DNA of 64,000 nucleotides. It comes from Anaerosporobacter mobilis DSM 15930. GTDB taxonomy: Bacteria > Bacillota > Clostridia > Lachnospirales > Lachnospiraceae. The stretch lies in contig NZ_FRCP01000014.1 in NCBI RefSeq assembly GCF_900142955.1, forward strand, positions 62,001-126,000. The letters are read 5' to 3'. Position 1 is the first letter of the stretch. Each line of letters opens with the position of its first letter. The notes under the pieces are model-generated. The model ran no database searches and had not been told where the DNA came from. It saw nothing but the letters and a program-made list of their open reading frames with translations. The translations under genes were made by a program, and so were the position numbers. Positions 15,225 to 24,114 of this stretch are shown here, in pieces.

Positions 15225-16692
15225 AGAGATTGAAGAATATGAAGAAGTCAAAAGTTTCATACAAGACGTTACAGAACAGATTCAATATCGTCCGATACGA
15301 CGTGAGATAAAGGAAGAGTTGCTATCTCATATAGAAGACCGTGTAGATGAGTATGAGAATGCAGGAGATAGCCGAGATAATGCTATTAAGAACACAGTTT
15401 TACAGATGGGAGAACCGATTAATATTGGTATGTCTTTAAATTCAGTTCGAAGAACAAGAGAGAATTGGTGGGGGATAGGATTTGGAATAATAGCTATCAT
15501 GCTAGCAGTTTTAGGCTGTATGCGTGAATGGTCAGAAAAAGGTTTTGTATATGGATTATTCCGTACATTTTATTTGCCGTTAGGACTTGTCTTATTTGTT
15601 TTCTTTTATCTAAAGGGTTATGAGATACTTGTTAAGAAAACTAAAGTGATTCTATATATTCTGTGTGGGATTATTGCTTTAGAAGCTATTATATTTTTGC
15701 TAAGAAAGTTATCGATAGTGACGCAATATAATGTCTTTTCGAGACGGATATATCCAATACTATTTAGTCCGTCTGTAGTTGGTTCTATACTATTAGTAAT
15801 AGTTCCCCTGATCGTGATTGTTATCTATGGAATTAGGCTACGAGGAAAGCTTGCTATTTGGTTAGCATATATAACCATGGAGTTGTTTTTGATTTTGAGT
15901 GGATTACATCTAGGTTTTAGGATTGTTACAAACGAACTAATAGCAATATTTACTTTGATTATTGTTCTCGGAATCATGATTGGTAAAGATATATTAAAGG
16001 GAAAAATGAAGCAATTGTGGATATGGTATTGTATTGGTGCAGTATCCTTACTTGGTAGTTATGGTGTAATAAATAATACATTACCGTATGCTAGTGTTTC
16101 TTATAATGTAGAAAGGTTTATGAATCCAGATTCGGTGGAACATGATGAATTTGACTATGCTTATGATAGCATTACCATACGAGATTTATTAAGTAAGGCA
16201 AAACCATTCGGAAGTGTTACAGTATCTCAAGAGGATTTAAATGCAATCCAATCGAAAGCAGAAGATGGAGTGGCTATTAGATATCCTGTGACTAAAAAGG
16301 ATAATTTTATAAAAGATACCTTACCACAATATTATAATAAAAACTATCGAATTGCATATTGGATTATTAAATATGGTTGGATTATAGGAGGGGCACTGAT
16401 AGCTGTAGTTGCAGCTTTCTTTATTAGTTTAACTGTAATGTCTGCCAGGATAAAGAATCAACTGGCTAAGATGTTATCAATTTCTTGTTCTATATGTTTA
16501 TTATTACAGTTTATATTTTATTTGCTTTCCAATCTTGGATACCTATACGGGAACAGTGTTAACCTACCTTTGATCTCAGATGGGTTATGCAGTATTATCG
16601 TTAATACAATACTATTTGCCTGTATTCTGGGAGCCTACCGTTATGATCATGTATGGAATCATTGGGATTATAGATGGAAAATAACTTCTTAA
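15217..16692 (+). CDS. HAAS-domain multi-pass membrane protein
   Basis: The start is probably TTG at 15217, 9 bases after GGGAGG; this overlaps the PadR stop by 8 bases. Residues about 1-75 form a helical signalling domain of the kind found beside PadR genes (REIKEELLSHIEDRVDEYENAG). Then about ten hydrophobic segments cover most of residues 85-490, with a hydrophilic part (about 310-370) between two groups. The arrangement resembles FtsW/RodA-related or unnamed membrane proteins with a permease prefix domain, but I cannot assign it. PadR, HAAS and membrane part are likely one sensory unit. Confidence 0.65.
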   Translation: MAREIEEYEEVKSFIQDVTEQIQYRPIRREIKEELLSHIEDRVDEYENAGDSRDNAIKNTVLQMGEPINIGMSLNSVRRTRENWWGIGFGIIAIMLAVLGCMREWSEKGFVYGLFRTFYLPLGLVLFVFFYLKGYEILVKKTKVILYILCGIIALEAIIFLLRKLSIVTQYNVFSRRIYPILFSPSVVGSILLVIVPLIVIVIYGIRLRGKLAIWLAYITMELFLILSGLHLGFRIVTNELIAIFTLIIVLGIMIGKDILKGKMKQLWIWYCIGAVSLLGSYGVINNTLPYASVSYNVERFMNPDSVEHDEFDYAYDSITIRDLLSKAKPFGSVTVSQEDLNAIQSKAEDGVAIRYPVTKKDNFIKDTLPQYYNKNYRIAYWIIKYGWIIGGALIAVVAAFFISLTVMSARIKNQLAKMLSISCSICLLLQFIFYLLSNLGYLYGNSVNLPLISDGLCSIIVNTILFACILGAYRYDHVWNHWDYRWKITS

Positions 16693-16865
16693 TAATGCCT
16701 CAATGTGATGGGCTATTGTAACTTATTCCATCAAAATTGCAACATAGGAAAACTTAGTAGAAATCAAGTTTCATATCCGTATAATAAACCTCATAAGGAG
16801 CTTTTATCTCAGATAAATTGAGGAAAAGAGATTAGAAGACTGAGGTCAATAAATATGAGGAGGAT

Positions 16866-17924
16866 ATGGATATGGATATGGAAACTAGTAAGGAAGTAAG
16901 CAAGGAATTAAAAAACAAATCACATGTAAGTAGGAGTAATAGGTTAAAAAAGAAGAGTAAGAAAAAGAAAATCATAGGGATAACACTAGGAAGTATTGCT
17001 GCAATTATAATTATTGCAATTTTAGGTTTTAGTTATTTCTTCGGGTATCAAGTTGCCTATGGATTGCTCTATCAAAATGAAGGTTTAGATACGAAAGGAA
17101 ATAGTGTTAAACAATTAGCTGAATGGAACTATGACGAAGAAGAATATGAGAGAAGGAATTTTGAGAAGAATAATAATGGGAATGAATTTACAGTAACAGC
17201 AAAAGATGGTAATATAGTCTATGGTACACATTTTATTGCAGATAATAATGTAGATAATAATACGGTTATATTAATTCATGGTCTAGGTGGTGACCGTGTT
17301 TGTATGGAACCAATAGCGAAGATGTATATAGAGCAAGGCTGGAATGTAATAACCTATGATCAAAGGGCAAGTGGTGAATCTAAGAATGAATGGGTGACAT
17401 TCGGTTATTTTGAAAAATACGATGTTGAAGCAATTGTTGACTATGTCGAAGATTTAATTTCTGATAAGAAGATTGTTATTCATGGGCAATCTATGGGTGC
17501 TGTTACAGCTGGATTATATGCGGCAACCAAACATGCTAGTGAACATGCAGATGCTATTATTATGGATTCCGCTTTTGATTCCATGGAGAGTATGTTTTTA
17601 GGAGTATGGCATGAGATGGAAGATACGGAAGGGATTCCTGATGACTATATAATCTGGTGTGGTGATTGGTATCTAAGATGGAATTATAAATTTAGCTTTG
17701 CCGATACCGATTTAGTTAATATGTCAAAGAAGAATCATGTAAAGAGTCTTGTTATAGAGTCAATGAGAGATAACGTTGCAACACCTGAGATGAATGAAGC
17801 AATCTATGAAGCAATCGCTACAGGGGATAAGGAATTGTGGCGTGTAGACGCAGAACATGTAGAAGGATTTGTTGATTTTCCAGAGGAGTATACGAATGCC
17901 GTTATGGAGTTTTTAGAAAAGTAA
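16866..17924 (+). CDS. Membrane-anchored alpha/beta hydrolase
   Basis: The 352-residue protein begins with a basic stretch and one membrane helix (about residues 38-60). The rest is an alpha/beta hydrolase outside the membrane. It has an oxyanion-side ILIHGLGGDR, nucleophile elbow HGQSMGAV, acid in ESMRDNVA and late histidine in DAEHVEG. It fits the extracellular BAAT/serine aminopeptidase-like hydrolases of Firmicutes. GAGGA precedes the ATG. The LytTR gene begins 17 bases after its stop and could be in the same transcript. Confidence 0.82.
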   Translation: MDMDMETSKEVSKELKNKSHVSRSNRLKKKSKKKKIIGITLGSIAAIIIIAILGFSYFFGYQVAYGLLYQNEGLDTKGNSVKQLAEWNYDEEEYERRNFEKNNNGNEFTVTAKDGNIVYGTHFIADNNVDNNTVILIHGLGGDRVCMEPIAKMYIEQGWNVITYDQRASGESKNEWVTFGYFEKYDVEAIVDYVEDLISDKKIVIHGQSMGAVTAGLYAATKHASEHADAIIMDSAFDSMESMFLGVWHEMEDTEGIPDDYIIWCGDWYLRWNYKFSFADTDLVNMSKKNHVKSLVIESMRDNVATPEMNEAIYEAIATGDKELWRVDAEHVEGFVDFPEEYTNAVMEFLEK

Positions 17925-17941
17925 GGATAGGTGATAACGCG

Positions 17942-18406
17942 GTGAAGATTAATCTTTTTCAGAAAAAGGAACTGTGCGAAGAATATGCGGATATCTATTA
18001 TCGTGAGATGTCAGAAGAGATTCGTAATATATGTTCTATATTTGGGGAGAAGAAATTCGAATTATATGGTATAGATAACGAAGAAAAGCAATTGTTATCG
18101 ATTCAAGATATCTATTATTTTGAATCGGTTGAAAAGCGAACGTTTGCGTATATGAAGACAAAGGTTTATCAGATTCAGTATAACCTAGCAGAACTTGAAG
18201 ATAGGCTTAGCGAACAGGGATTTATACGAATTAATAAATCGGTAGTTATTAATATCTTCAAGATTAAGAAAATTAGGTCAGAACTTAATATGAGAGTGCA
18301 AGCACAGTTGCTAAACAAAGAGGAGATTATTATAAGCCGCCATTATAAAACTGGTTTTGAGAAGTATTTAATTAAGATGCGAGGTGTCATGCATGCGAAT
18401 AATTAA
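17942..18406 (+). CDS. LytTR DNA-binding regulator
   Basis: The 154-residue protein starts at GTG after AAGGATAGG. Its C-terminal 95 residues are a LytTR domain: LLSIQDIYYFESVEKRTFAYM, then LSEQGFIRINKSVVINIFKIKKI. There is no receiver domain, so it is the one-component kind seen with DUF3021 membrane proteins, in which the membrane protein probably tunes the regulator. The next gene, overlapping by 14 bases, is exactly such a DUF3021 protein. Confidence 0.88.
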   Translation: MKINLFQKKELCEEYADIYYREMSEEIRNICSIFGEKKFELYGIDNEEKQLLSIQDIYYFESVEKRTFAYMKTKVYQIQYNLAELEDRLSEQGFIRINKSVVINIFKIKKIRSELNMRVQAQLLNKEEIIISRHYKTGFEKYLIKMRGVMHANN

Positions 18407-18824
18407 AGGAATAGAAATTCCGATTGCCATATGTATATCCTATACAATTATCAATATTGGAGGGTCAGTGTTTGAGGCTATTGTCAATCAGGAGAGTAGT
18501 CTATGTACCAATAACATAATGATGCTTTTATGGACCAGTATAGCTGTTTTTATACTAAGTATTCATCATTTGTTTGATGAATGGTCCCCTTTAGCTATGA
18601 TTTTAATACAGTATATCATTGCTCTTTCGTTGGTTTTTCTTACTATGATTATTGGAGGAGTATTTGAACCTGTTGCAAAAGGAGGATACAAAGATGCCTT
18701 CTTATCCTTTACCATACCATATGTAATCGGTGCAGTTGTATACTATATTGGTGTATTTCAAAGTGTACGTAGACAAAACCAACTATTACAGGATATTATT
18801 AAAGATAAAGATGAAGAAATATAA
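18393..18824 (+). CDS. DUF3021 membrane protein
   Basis: The 143 residues contain four hydrophobic segments at about 6-26, 38-58, 68-92 and 102-122, the layout of DUF3021. The ATG at 18393 is favoured because GCGAGG precedes it; a GTG at 18384 in the same frame is an alternative. It overlaps the LytTR gene and forms the common LytTR/DUF3021 pair. The family is membrane-bound and presumed to control its partner regulator. Confidence 0.82.
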   Translation: MRIIKGIEIPIAICISYTIINIGGSVFEAIVNQESSLCTNNIMMLLWTSIAVFILSIHHLFDEWSPLAMILIQYIIALSLVFLTMIIGGVFEPVAKGGYKDAFLSFTIPYVIGAVVYYIGVFQSVRRQNQLLQDIIKDKDEEI

Positions 18825-18882
18825 GTTAAGATAAATAGGTTTGAAAGTACCAATCGCGTTGAAAGAGGGGAAGGTAATTAGT

Positions 18883-19437
18883 ATGAATGGAAAGAAAAAG
18901 AAGGAGAATTACGCAATTGTTTTATTAGGTTGGATTTTTCTTGTAATTGGTGTATTACTAATAATCGGTGGTGCAGTTAGTGAATTAATTATATCACGTG
19001 TTTTAGAAAATCGAGAATGGGTTATTGAATCAATGACTAATACGAGTGTTCCGATATTTAAAATTGTATATTGTAGCATTGGTGGAGTGTTTACGATTAT
19101 TGGCGTATCGTTTCTTTTGGTTACATTAGGAAGTAAGAAGAAAAAGAAGAAGCTCATCGAAACAGGGCGTAAATATTATGCTGAAGTGACCGGTGCGATA
19201 ATCAATTATCGTATTCAAGTTAATCGCAGGAATCCATATCGCCTGGACTGTAGATACATTGATGAATTTACTGGAGTAACGTATCTATATCGTAGTGAAA
19301 ATGTTTGGGAAAATCCTGATCAATACATAGGATTACAAGTCCCTGTGTATGTAAATCCGAATAAACCAAAGGAATATTATGTTGCTGTCGATGAATTATC
19401 AAGTTCCAAGGGTGCAATGTTTTGTGACTATCGTTAA
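18883..19437 (+). CDS. DUF3592-like two-helix membrane protein
   Basis: The chosen ATG follows GAGGGGAAGG. The 184-residue chain has membrane helices at about 10-34 and 62-84, then a lysine run and a soluble domain with YYAEVTGAIINYR, YRLDCRYIDEFTG and VPVYVNPNKPKEYYV. That last part is the beta-rich pattern of DUF3592 proteins. Function unknown. It could be the last gene of the hydrolase, LytTR and DUF3021 group, being 58 bases downstream and ahead of a strong terminator. Confidence 0.65.
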   Translation: MNGKKKKENYAIVLLGWIFLVIGVLLIIGGAVSELIISRVLENREWVIESMTNTSVPIFKIVYCSIGGVFTIIGVSFLLVTLGSKKKKKKLIETGRKYYAEVTGAIINYRIQVNRRNPYRLDCRYIDEFTGVTYLYRSENVWENPDQYIGLQVPVYVNPNKPKEYYVAVDELSSSKGAMFCDYR

Positions 19438-19463
19438 CCTGGAACGTAATAGAATTAGCAGTT

Positions 19464-19510
19464 AATACGCTAGTAAAACAATTTTTGAATTGTCTTACTA
19501 GCGTATTTTG
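19464..19510 (+). terminator. Strong bidirectional-looking hairpin
   Basis: Arms of about 19 bases (AATACGCTAGTAA at the left, TTACTAGCGTATT at the right) enclose a short loop and end in TTTTGTTT. It closes the LytTR region. Confidence 0.85.
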
Positions 19511-19614
19511 TTTGCTGTAATTAGAGATACTATTATTAGTGATATTAAAAATAACGAAAGCTGTACGCAAAACCATGTAAATTATGGTAAATTTTAAAAT
19601 TGTGTTTACAAAAC

Positions 19615-19643
19615 AGGTATGGTAAAATATAATAACATATAAT
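19615..19643 (+). promoter_or_regulatory. Promoter of the cystine symporter operon
   Basis: TTTACA (19615-19620), 17-base spacer, TATAAT (19638-19643). It lies 65 bases before the chosen start codon. Confidence 0.7.
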
Positions 19644-19707
19644 TCATAGTTGAATAGTATGATATTAAAAAATAGTTCTGATGAACAAAAAGAGAGGGAT
19701 GTTTTAT

Positions 19708-21060
19708 ATGGAAAAAAGCACATTTTTAACGGATTTTTTACAATTAAGCGACATTAGGACATATCTATTTATAGCTGTTTTAATTATCGTGTTTTATTGT
19801 ATTCATAAAATTGAGAAAAAGAAAATGAAATTTTCTTATCGCATGATTATAGGATCAGTAGTTGGTCTGGTTTTGGGAATTATTATTCAAGTAATAGCAG
19901 GGTTTCCAAGTGAACCAAGTGAAGTAGTATGGTTATCTGAGGTATCAAGTTGGTATGGCCTCGTTGGTAATGGCTTCATGGATTTATTAAAGATGCTCGT
20001 TGTACCTTTGATCTTTTTATCAATTGTACGTGTCATCATGAATATGCAAGGTGAGAATCTTGGAAAGCTTACGTATAGAACGATTGGGATGCTTATTGGT
20101 ACTACTTTAATCGCTGCTATTATAGGTACCGCGCTTGGAAGCGTATTTAATCTAGGTTCCGCTTTGGTCATTGAAGAAGGGGATGCTCAGATTCGTGAGA
20201 TGGTTCCAATTGTAGATACACTAAGAGGTTTGCTACCTTCTAATGTAGTGAATGCTATGGCCGAGGGAAATATTGTAGCAGTTGTAATATTTGCAGGATT
20301 TATAGGGTTAGCGATTCGTAGACTTAGCAAGAAGTATCAAGACGTTATTGAACCATTCACAAAGTGGGTGGAAGCTTTCTATAAAATCATTGTAAGTGTA
20401 GCAATGACTGTAATCAAGTTCATGCCTTATGCAGTTGTGGCATTACTAGCTAATACCATTACATCAAGAGGTGTGAGTGTATTGACATCGGTATTACGCT
20501 ATATATTAGTATTATATCTAGGACTTATCTGTATGTTTGTTGTGCATCTAATTATAGCAGCTATACAAGGAGTAAAACCATCAACCTATATTAAGAATGG
20601 GTTAGAACCATTATTACTTGCATTCACTTCCCGTTCAAGTTTAGGAACACTTCCGGTTTTAATTGAAACATTGCGTACAAAGTTTATGATTGATGAAGGC
20701 GTTGCAAGTTTTGTTGGTAGCTTAGGTTCGAATATGGGTATGAATGGTTGTGCAGGTCTGTATCCGGCTATGACAACGGTTATGTTAGCACAGATGTTGG
20801 GGGTTGATATGAACCTTAGTTTCTATCTAATGCTTGCAATCATTATCGCTGTCAGTTCTTTTGGTATTGCAGGAATACCAGGAGCGGCTACAATTTCAAT
20901 ATCTGTTGTTATATCAGGAATGGGATTAGGTGCTTATTTCCCATTAATAGGAGCAATTGTTGCTATCGATCCTATATTAGATATGGGTAGAACTTTATTG
21001 AATGTTAGTGGTACAATGGTTAGTGCAATTACCGTTAACAAGTCGATAAGGAAGGAATAA
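19708..21060 (+). CDS. TcyP-like L-cystine/dicarboxylate:cation symporter
   Basis: The 450-residue protein belongs to the DAACS (glutamate transporter) fold: N-terminal helix, then YGLVGNGFMDLLKMLVVPLIF, later FTSRSSLGTLPVLIE (serine-rich hairpin) and SSFGIAGIPGAA with the final GAIVAIDPILDMGRT. The extended N-terminus and the motif spacing are those of the cystine transporter TcyP rather than GltP. The ATG at 19708 follows AGAGAGGGA. It is 32 bases ahead of a CoA-disulfide-reductase-like gene, so import and reduction of a disulfide are likely joined. Confidence 0.82.
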   Translation: MEKSTFLTDFLQLSDIRTYLFIAVLIIVFYCIHKIEKKKMKFSYRMIIGSVVGLVLGIIIQVIAGFPSEPSEVVWLSEVSSWYGLVGNGFMDLLKMLVVPLIFLSIVRVIMNMQGENLGKLTYRTIGMLIGTTLIAAIIGTALGSVFNLGSALVIEEGDAQIREMVPIVDTLRGLLPSNVVNAMAEGNIVAVVIFAGFIGLAIRRLSKKYQDVIEPFTKWVEAFYKIIVSVAMTVIKFMPYAVVALLANTITSRGVSVLTSVLRYILVLYLGLICMFVVHLIIAAIQGVKPSTYIKNGLEPLLLAFTSRSSLGTLPVLIETLRTKFMIDEGVASFVGSLGSNMGMNGCAGLYPAMTTVMLAQMLGVDMNLSFYLMLAIIIAVSSFGIAGIPGAATISISVVISGMGLGAYFPLIGAIVAIDPILDMGRTLLNVSGTMVSAITVNKSIRKE

Positions 21061-21092
21061 TAGGTTATATTGCAGATAGGAGTAGTGTAATT

Positions 21093-22427
21093 ATGAAGAT
21101 TATTATAATTGGTGGAATTGCAGCTGGTATGAGTGCAGCTGCAAAGTTCCGCCGTATGGATAAGGAAGCAAGTATAACGATTTATGAGAAAGAAAATTAT
21201 ATATCTTTTGGAGCATGTGGGTTACCTTATTATGTAGGCGATTATTTTAATGATCATGAGCGTATGCTTGTTAGAACACCAGAACAAGCCATCTCTACTG
21301 GAATTAATGTGCTGGTAAAACATGAAGTGATTCAAGTTGACACAAAAGAAAAACGGGTACTAGTTAAGAAATTAGAGGATGAATCATTGCATTGGGATTC
21401 CTATGATCAATTAATGATTGCAACTGGAGCAAGAGCGGTGAAACCGCCAATTAAAAACTTGGATATAGAAAATGTGTATTTTCTTCGTAATCTTGAAGAT
21501 GGACAGAGAATTCGTGAGAAAATGTTGGATTCTTCTATTAAAACAGTTGGCATTATTGGTGCAGGCTTTATCGGATTAGAAGTAGTAGAAGCGGCGAAGA
21601 AGTTAGGTAAAGAAGTACATGTATTCCAGTTAGAGGACCGTATTCTGAAAGACGTATTTGATGAAGAGATTACTAAAGTTTTAGAAGAAGAATTAGTGGA
21701 AAAGGGAGTACATCTTCATTTGAATGCAAAAGTAACAGCACTTAGTGGAAATGAATATGTAGAAGAAATTATTACGGAAGATAAGAGTGTTAAAATTGAT
21801 CTTGCAATCCTTGCAACCGGAGTAAAGCCTAATACAGAATTTTTAAGAGATACGGATATCAATATGATATCTAATGGTGCTATTGTTATTGACGAGGAAG
21901 GAAGAACATCTATCGAAGGTATTTACGCAGCCGGAGACTGTGCAACGGTACCTCATAGACTAAAAGATAAGCCAGCCTACCTTCCATTAGCAACCAATGC
22001 CAATAAGTTAGGAAGAATCGTTGGAGAAAACCTTGCAGGAAAACATGTGAAGTTCCCTGGAACCCTTGGCTCTAGTTGTATTAAAGTACTTGAAATGGAA
22101 GCAGGCCGTACAGGTTTAACAGAAAAGGAAGCAAAGGCTTTGGACATAGAAATCGGAACTGTTTTCATTACAGATAAAAACCATACGTCTTATTATCCTG
22201 GTCAAGAAGCATTAGGAATTAAGTTAATCTATGATGCGAATACGAAAGTGCTTCTAGGCGGTCAAGTAGTAGGAAAGCATGATGCTGTACAACGAACTAA
22301 TGTATTAGCAGCAGCTATATATGGAAAAATGACAACGAAAGAATTAGGTATGTTAGATCTATGCTATGCACCACCATTTGCTAGAACTTGGGATGCATTG
22401 AATAATGCGGGAAATGTAGCTAAATAA
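21093..22427 (+). CDS. CoA-disulfide reductase / NADH oxidase-like flavoprotein
   Basis: The 444 residues include an FAD-binding start (IIIIGGIAAGMSAAAKFRR), the single redox cysteine in SFGACGLPYYVG (about residue 42), an NAD(P)H fold (GIIGAGFIGLEVVEAA), the second FAD motif (GIYAAGDCATV) and the dimer domain. One reactive cysteine marks the CoA-disulfide reductase, NADH oxidase and persulfide reductase group. Together with the cystine symporter upstream it suggests thiol-disulfide handling. No rhodanese domain is attached. A strong terminator follows. Confidence 0.88.
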   Translation: MKIIIIGGIAAGMSAAAKFRRMDKEASITIYEKENYISFGACGLPYYVGDYFNDHERMLVRTPEQAISTGINVLVKHEVIQVDTKEKRVLVKKLEDESLHWDSYDQLMIATGARAVKPPIKNLDIENVYFLRNLEDGQRIREKMLDSSIKTVGIIGAGFIGLEVVEAAKKLGKEVHVFQLEDRILKDVFDEEITKVLEEELVEKGVHLHLNAKVTALSGNEYVEEIITEDKSVKIDLAILATGVKPNTEFLRDTDINMISNGAIVIDEEGRTSIEGIYAAGDCATVPHRLKDKPAYLPLATNANKLGRIVGENLAGKHVKFPGTLGSSCIKVLEMEAGRTGLTEKEAKALDIEIGTVFITDKNHTSYYPGQEALGIKLIYDANTKVLLGGQVVGKHDAVQRTNVLAAAIYGKMTTKELGMLDLCYAPPFARTWDALNNAGNVAK

Positions 22428-22443
22428 TTAGATTGTCGTATTT

Positions 22444-22501
22444 AAACTTCGCACTTGAAGATTCCTTGGGGTAGCTAGCTGCTATGTGCGAAGTTTTTGT
22501 T
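22444..22501 (+). terminator. Terminator after the flavoprotein gene
   Basis: Arms AAACTTCGCAC (22444-22454) and GTGCGAAGTTT (22486-22496) are perfect and followed by TTTTGTT. Confidence 0.82.
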
Positions 22502-22557
22502 GGCGTATTATTATAAGGTCACATATAATAGATTAAAATTATAATCAAGGGAGAGAT

Positions 22558-22938
22558 ATGAAGAAGTTAAAAGACGGCATATTTATCACAATAGGTTTAT
22601 TATGTGTGGCACTTGGAAGTATTGGAATTGTGTTACCAATCCTGCCGACTACCCCCTTCTATATGCTTGCAGCAGTAATGTTTGGTAAAGGTTCTAAGGG
22701 GATTTATCAGTGGTTTGTTACGACAAGTCTGTATCGAAAACACGTAGCTTCATTAGTTCAATCTAAAGCAATGACAGCTCGGTCTAAAGCATGTCTATTA
22801 GGAATGGTAACTCTCGTCTTGATGGCTGCCATGATTATAGCCTCTAATTGGTGGATACGCGGAATATTAGTGGTGGTGGCTATGTTTCATTACTATTATT
22901 TTTTATTAAAGATTAAAACAATCAAGGAAGAACAGTAG
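22558..22938 (+). CDS. DUF454 (YbaN-like) membrane protein
   Basis: The 126-residue protein starts with two hydrophobic stretches carrying the DUF454 signature (LGSIGIVLPILPTTPFYMLAA), then a polar loop (GKGSKGIYQWF) and two more membrane segments at about 75-115. A GGGAGAG sits before the ATG. The family is an inner-membrane protein without known activity. It is single, with terminators on both sides. Confidence 0.85.
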   Translation: MKKLKDGIFITIGLLCVALGSIGIVLPILPTTPFYMLAAVMFGKGSKGIYQWFVTTSLYRKHVASLVQSKAMTARSKACLLGMVTLVLMAAMIIASNWWIRGILVVVAMFHYYYFLLKIKTIKEEQ

Positions 22939-22969
22939 AATATATCGCTTCAGTGATTATACTTAAGGA

Positions 22970-23000
22970 GGGAATGTGTGAAGTCACATTCCCTTTTTTT
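22970..23000 (+). terminator. Terminator after the DUF454 gene
   Basis: Nine-bp perfect stem (GGGAATGTG/CACATTCCC), six-base loop and a run of seven T. Confidence 0.9.
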
Positions 23001-23203
23001 ATATCGACCGTTATAGTGAAAATAGTTATTATAATTACTTAATAAAAGTTAAAAATGGGATTGGAATACATGTAAATATATGGTAATATTGTAATACAGT
23101 CAAAAAAATCAGAAAACAAAGTTATGGTGGAGAAAAAAATTATTAATGCCGATATAAAAAGTAAGACATTAAGTTAGAAGTACTAAATGTGAGGTATAAT
23201 GCG

Positions 23204-23872
23204 ATGAAGAGAAGAAATAGTAAAAGTACATATAGAATAATCAGTTTAATAATAGTAGTATTTCTTATAGATTTTCTTGTATTGAATCAAGAAGGAACGA
23301 AGGTATTGTCTGTCGATCATCTATGGCTGGGGAATCAGTGGGGGTATTTAACGAAGTATGGAAGATTACTTAATGTATCTGCCATGAGCCCAGAATGGTG
23401 GCGTTTATTAACATGCATGTTCTTACATGCGGGTATTCCACATCTAGTAGTGAATTGTATCGGACTATATAGCATCGGATCTATCGTTGAGCAGAGATTT
23501 GGCGGAAAGAAATTACTAATGATTTATTTACTTAGTGGTATCGGATCTGCAATGATCACGATGCTAGTTACATATGGAAGTGTTGGAGCAAGTGGTGCTA
23601 TCTATGGTATAGGAGGAACTCTTTTGATCCTAATAATAAAGGATCGAAAGAATAGTTGGTCAACACAGCCGCTATTGAAGAAGTTAATAATTGTTGCGTA
23701 TCTAATTGTTCCGAATCTAAGTGGAGTTAACACGTTAATCGCCCATGAAACTGGTTTGATAATTGGTATTCTTTTCGGTCTAGTATTGGTCGCAAGTGTA
23801 AGAGAAGATAGAAGTAAAGAACAAGCAAGAGAGAAGCATATGAAAATAATTGCTGAAGAAGAAAGATTGTAG
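23204..23872 (+). CDS. Rhomboid family intramembrane serine protease
   Basis: The 222-residue protein has a basic N-terminus and about six membrane helices. FLHAGIPHLVVNCIGLYSIG holds the conserved helix-2 His/Asn region, VGASGAIYGIGG carries the catalytic serine, and LIAHETGLIIGILFG the catalytic histidine. Rhomboids cut membrane proteins within or near a helix. The ATG at 23204 follows GTGAGG; a GTG at 23189 in frame is weaker. The usual histidine motif is AHIGG, here AHETG, a small departure. Confidence 0.85.
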   Translation: MKRRNSKSTYRIISLIIVVFLIDFLVLNQEGTKVLSVDHLWLGNQWGYLTKYGRLLNVSAMSPEWWRLLTCMFLHAGIPHLVVNCIGLYSIGSIVEQRFGGKKLLMIYLLSGIGSAMITMLVTYGSVGASGAIYGIGGTLLILIIKDRKNSWSTQPLLKKLIIVAYLIVPNLSGVNTLIAHETGLIIGILFGLVLVASVREDRSKEQAREKHMKIIAEEERL

Positions 23873-23926
23873 CCCGTCCATTAAATTATCTTAATATTCT
23901 TAATAATATATAAAATTAAAAAAGTA

Positions 23927-23955
23927 TTGACAAATTGATAGATTTAATATATTAT
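23927..23955 (+). promoter_or_regulatory. Promoter of the tRNA-Gly gene
   Basis: TTGACA (23927-23932), 17 bases, TATTAT (23950-23955), 38 bases ahead of the tRNA. Confidence 0.7.
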
Positions 23956-23992
23956 ATATAGTGTCTTAAGCAAGACAGATAATATAATATAT

Positions 23993-24064
23993 GCGCGAGT
24001 GGCTCAGTGGTGGAGTATCGCCTTGCCAAGGCGAGGGTCGCGGGTTCGAATCCCGTCTCGCGCT
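23993..24064 (+). tRNA. tRNA-Gly, anticodon GCC
   Basis: The acceptor arms GCGCGAG and CTCGCGC pair fully. The D arm reads GGCTCAGTGG, the anticodon stem-loop TCGCCTTGCCAAGGCGA gives GCC, and the T arm is GCGGGTTCGAATCCCGT. CCA is not encoded. The 3' part from the T-loop onward is the core of the repeats found again at 27899 and 31237, so this gene is the attachment site of integrated elements. Confidence 0.97.
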
Positions 24065-24066
24065 TA
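24045..24066 (+). repeat. Attachment-site core in the 3' end of tRNA-Gly (att1)
   Basis: Twenty-two bases starting TTCGAATCCCG and ending CGCGCTTA, identical to 27899-27920 and 85-90 percent like 31237-31259 over the shared part. Tyrosine integrases commonly use tRNA 3' ends in this way. Confidence 0.9.
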
Positions 24067-24073
24067 ACTAATT

Positions 24074-24114
24074 TCGTCAGAAGTCCTTTGTTTAATAGGC
24101 TTCTGGCGATTTTT
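24074..24114. terminator. Hairpin between the tRNA and the integrase remnant
   Basis: Arms TCGTCAGAAG and CTTCTGGCGA with a loop of about 18 bases and TTTTTCG after it. It could end tRNA transcription. Confidence 0.65.
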
